From contig CAXXNZ010000003.1 in the NCBI GenBank assembly GCA_963676075.2, forward strand, positions 124,001-188,000: a stretch of 64,000 nt of DNA, written 5' to 3'. A model generated the notes under the pieces. That model was not told the origin of the DNA, made no database searches, and saw only the letters and a list, made by a program, of their open reading frames with translations. Made by a program: the position numbers and the translations under genes. Below, piece after piece: positions 63,988-64,000 of this stretch; the first letter of the stretch is position 1, and every line of letters begins with the position of its first letter. Origin of the DNA: JAHJQZ01 sp963676075 (lineage in GTDB: Bacteria; Pseudomonadota; Alphaproteobacteria; Rhizobiales; Devosiaceae).

Positions 63988-64000
63988 GCACGAAACGCCC

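Overview
The window is a GC-rich alphaproteobacterial chromosome segment. Gene content points to the Rhizobiales (Hyphomicrobiales): gcrA with GANTC-rich flanks, infC with an AUU start, a cysteine-free Fur/Mur-type regulator, DUF1150 beside a small heat-shock gene, and intergenic CTAG-bounded mosaic repeats of the rhizobial RIME kind. TMAO respiration and possible use of apiose, a sugar of seagrass and duckweed walls, would suit a marine or plant-associated relative of Hoeflea-like bacteria; that ecological reading is inference.

Layout. (1) 1-4.6 kb, minus strand: an exopolysaccharide operon with a Wzz/GumC chain-length protein (frameshifted), UDP-xylose synthase, a secreted GH10 xylanase-like glycanase, an ExoY-type initiating sugar transferase and a polysaccharide deacetylase, behind a strikingly AT-rich leader. 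(2) 5.7-20.7 kb, plus strand: a sugar-catabolic locus with a fucose-isomerase-like enzyme, two-gene transketolase, FGGY kinase, DeoR repressor, a complete peptide/oligosaccharide-type ABC importer and two tandem cytoplasmic apiosidase-like (DUF5060-DUF4038-DUF5605) hydrolases. Together these can be read as an apioside uptake and catabolism pathway, the most interesting candidate system here. (3) 21-25.1 kb: feoA-feoA-feoB-feoC ferrous iron uptake, with two near-identical 21-bp operator-like repeats between it and a divergent fur. (4) 25.6-36.7 kb: a TMAO respiration island (moaA, torC, torD, torA, a second torD, torR, torS, mobB), so the molybdoenzyme travels with its chaperones, two-component regulators and two cofactor genes.

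(5) 37-45 kb: tRNA-Arg(CCG), then a putrescine-degradation (Puu) locus with two glutamine-synthetase-like ligases, an aminotransferase, PuuB oxidase and PuuD hydrolase. (6) 45-53 kb: DUF1150, Hsp20, a GT2 glycosyltransferase, DUF1697 and a CapD/FlaA1-type nucleotide-sugar dehydratase, tRNA-Leu(CAG), an NDUFA9-like dehydrogenase, UppP and a GST. Three genes in this part contain single-base frameshifts next to short homopolymers, more likely sequence errors than decay. (7) 53-64 kb: queG with an epimerase and an acetyltransferase in an overlapping operon, an alpha/beta hydrolase, infC, a chemoreceptor with a CheR-tethering tail, a MATE exporter, gcrA, and argD behind an unusual hairpin-rich leader.

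Four intergenic CTAG-bounded repeats (about 33.1, 41.1, 44.1 and 52.9 kb) abut genes so closely that they supply four stop codons. No CRISPR array, rRNA or intact insertion sequence was seen; one decayed transposase fragment lies near 25.2 kb.
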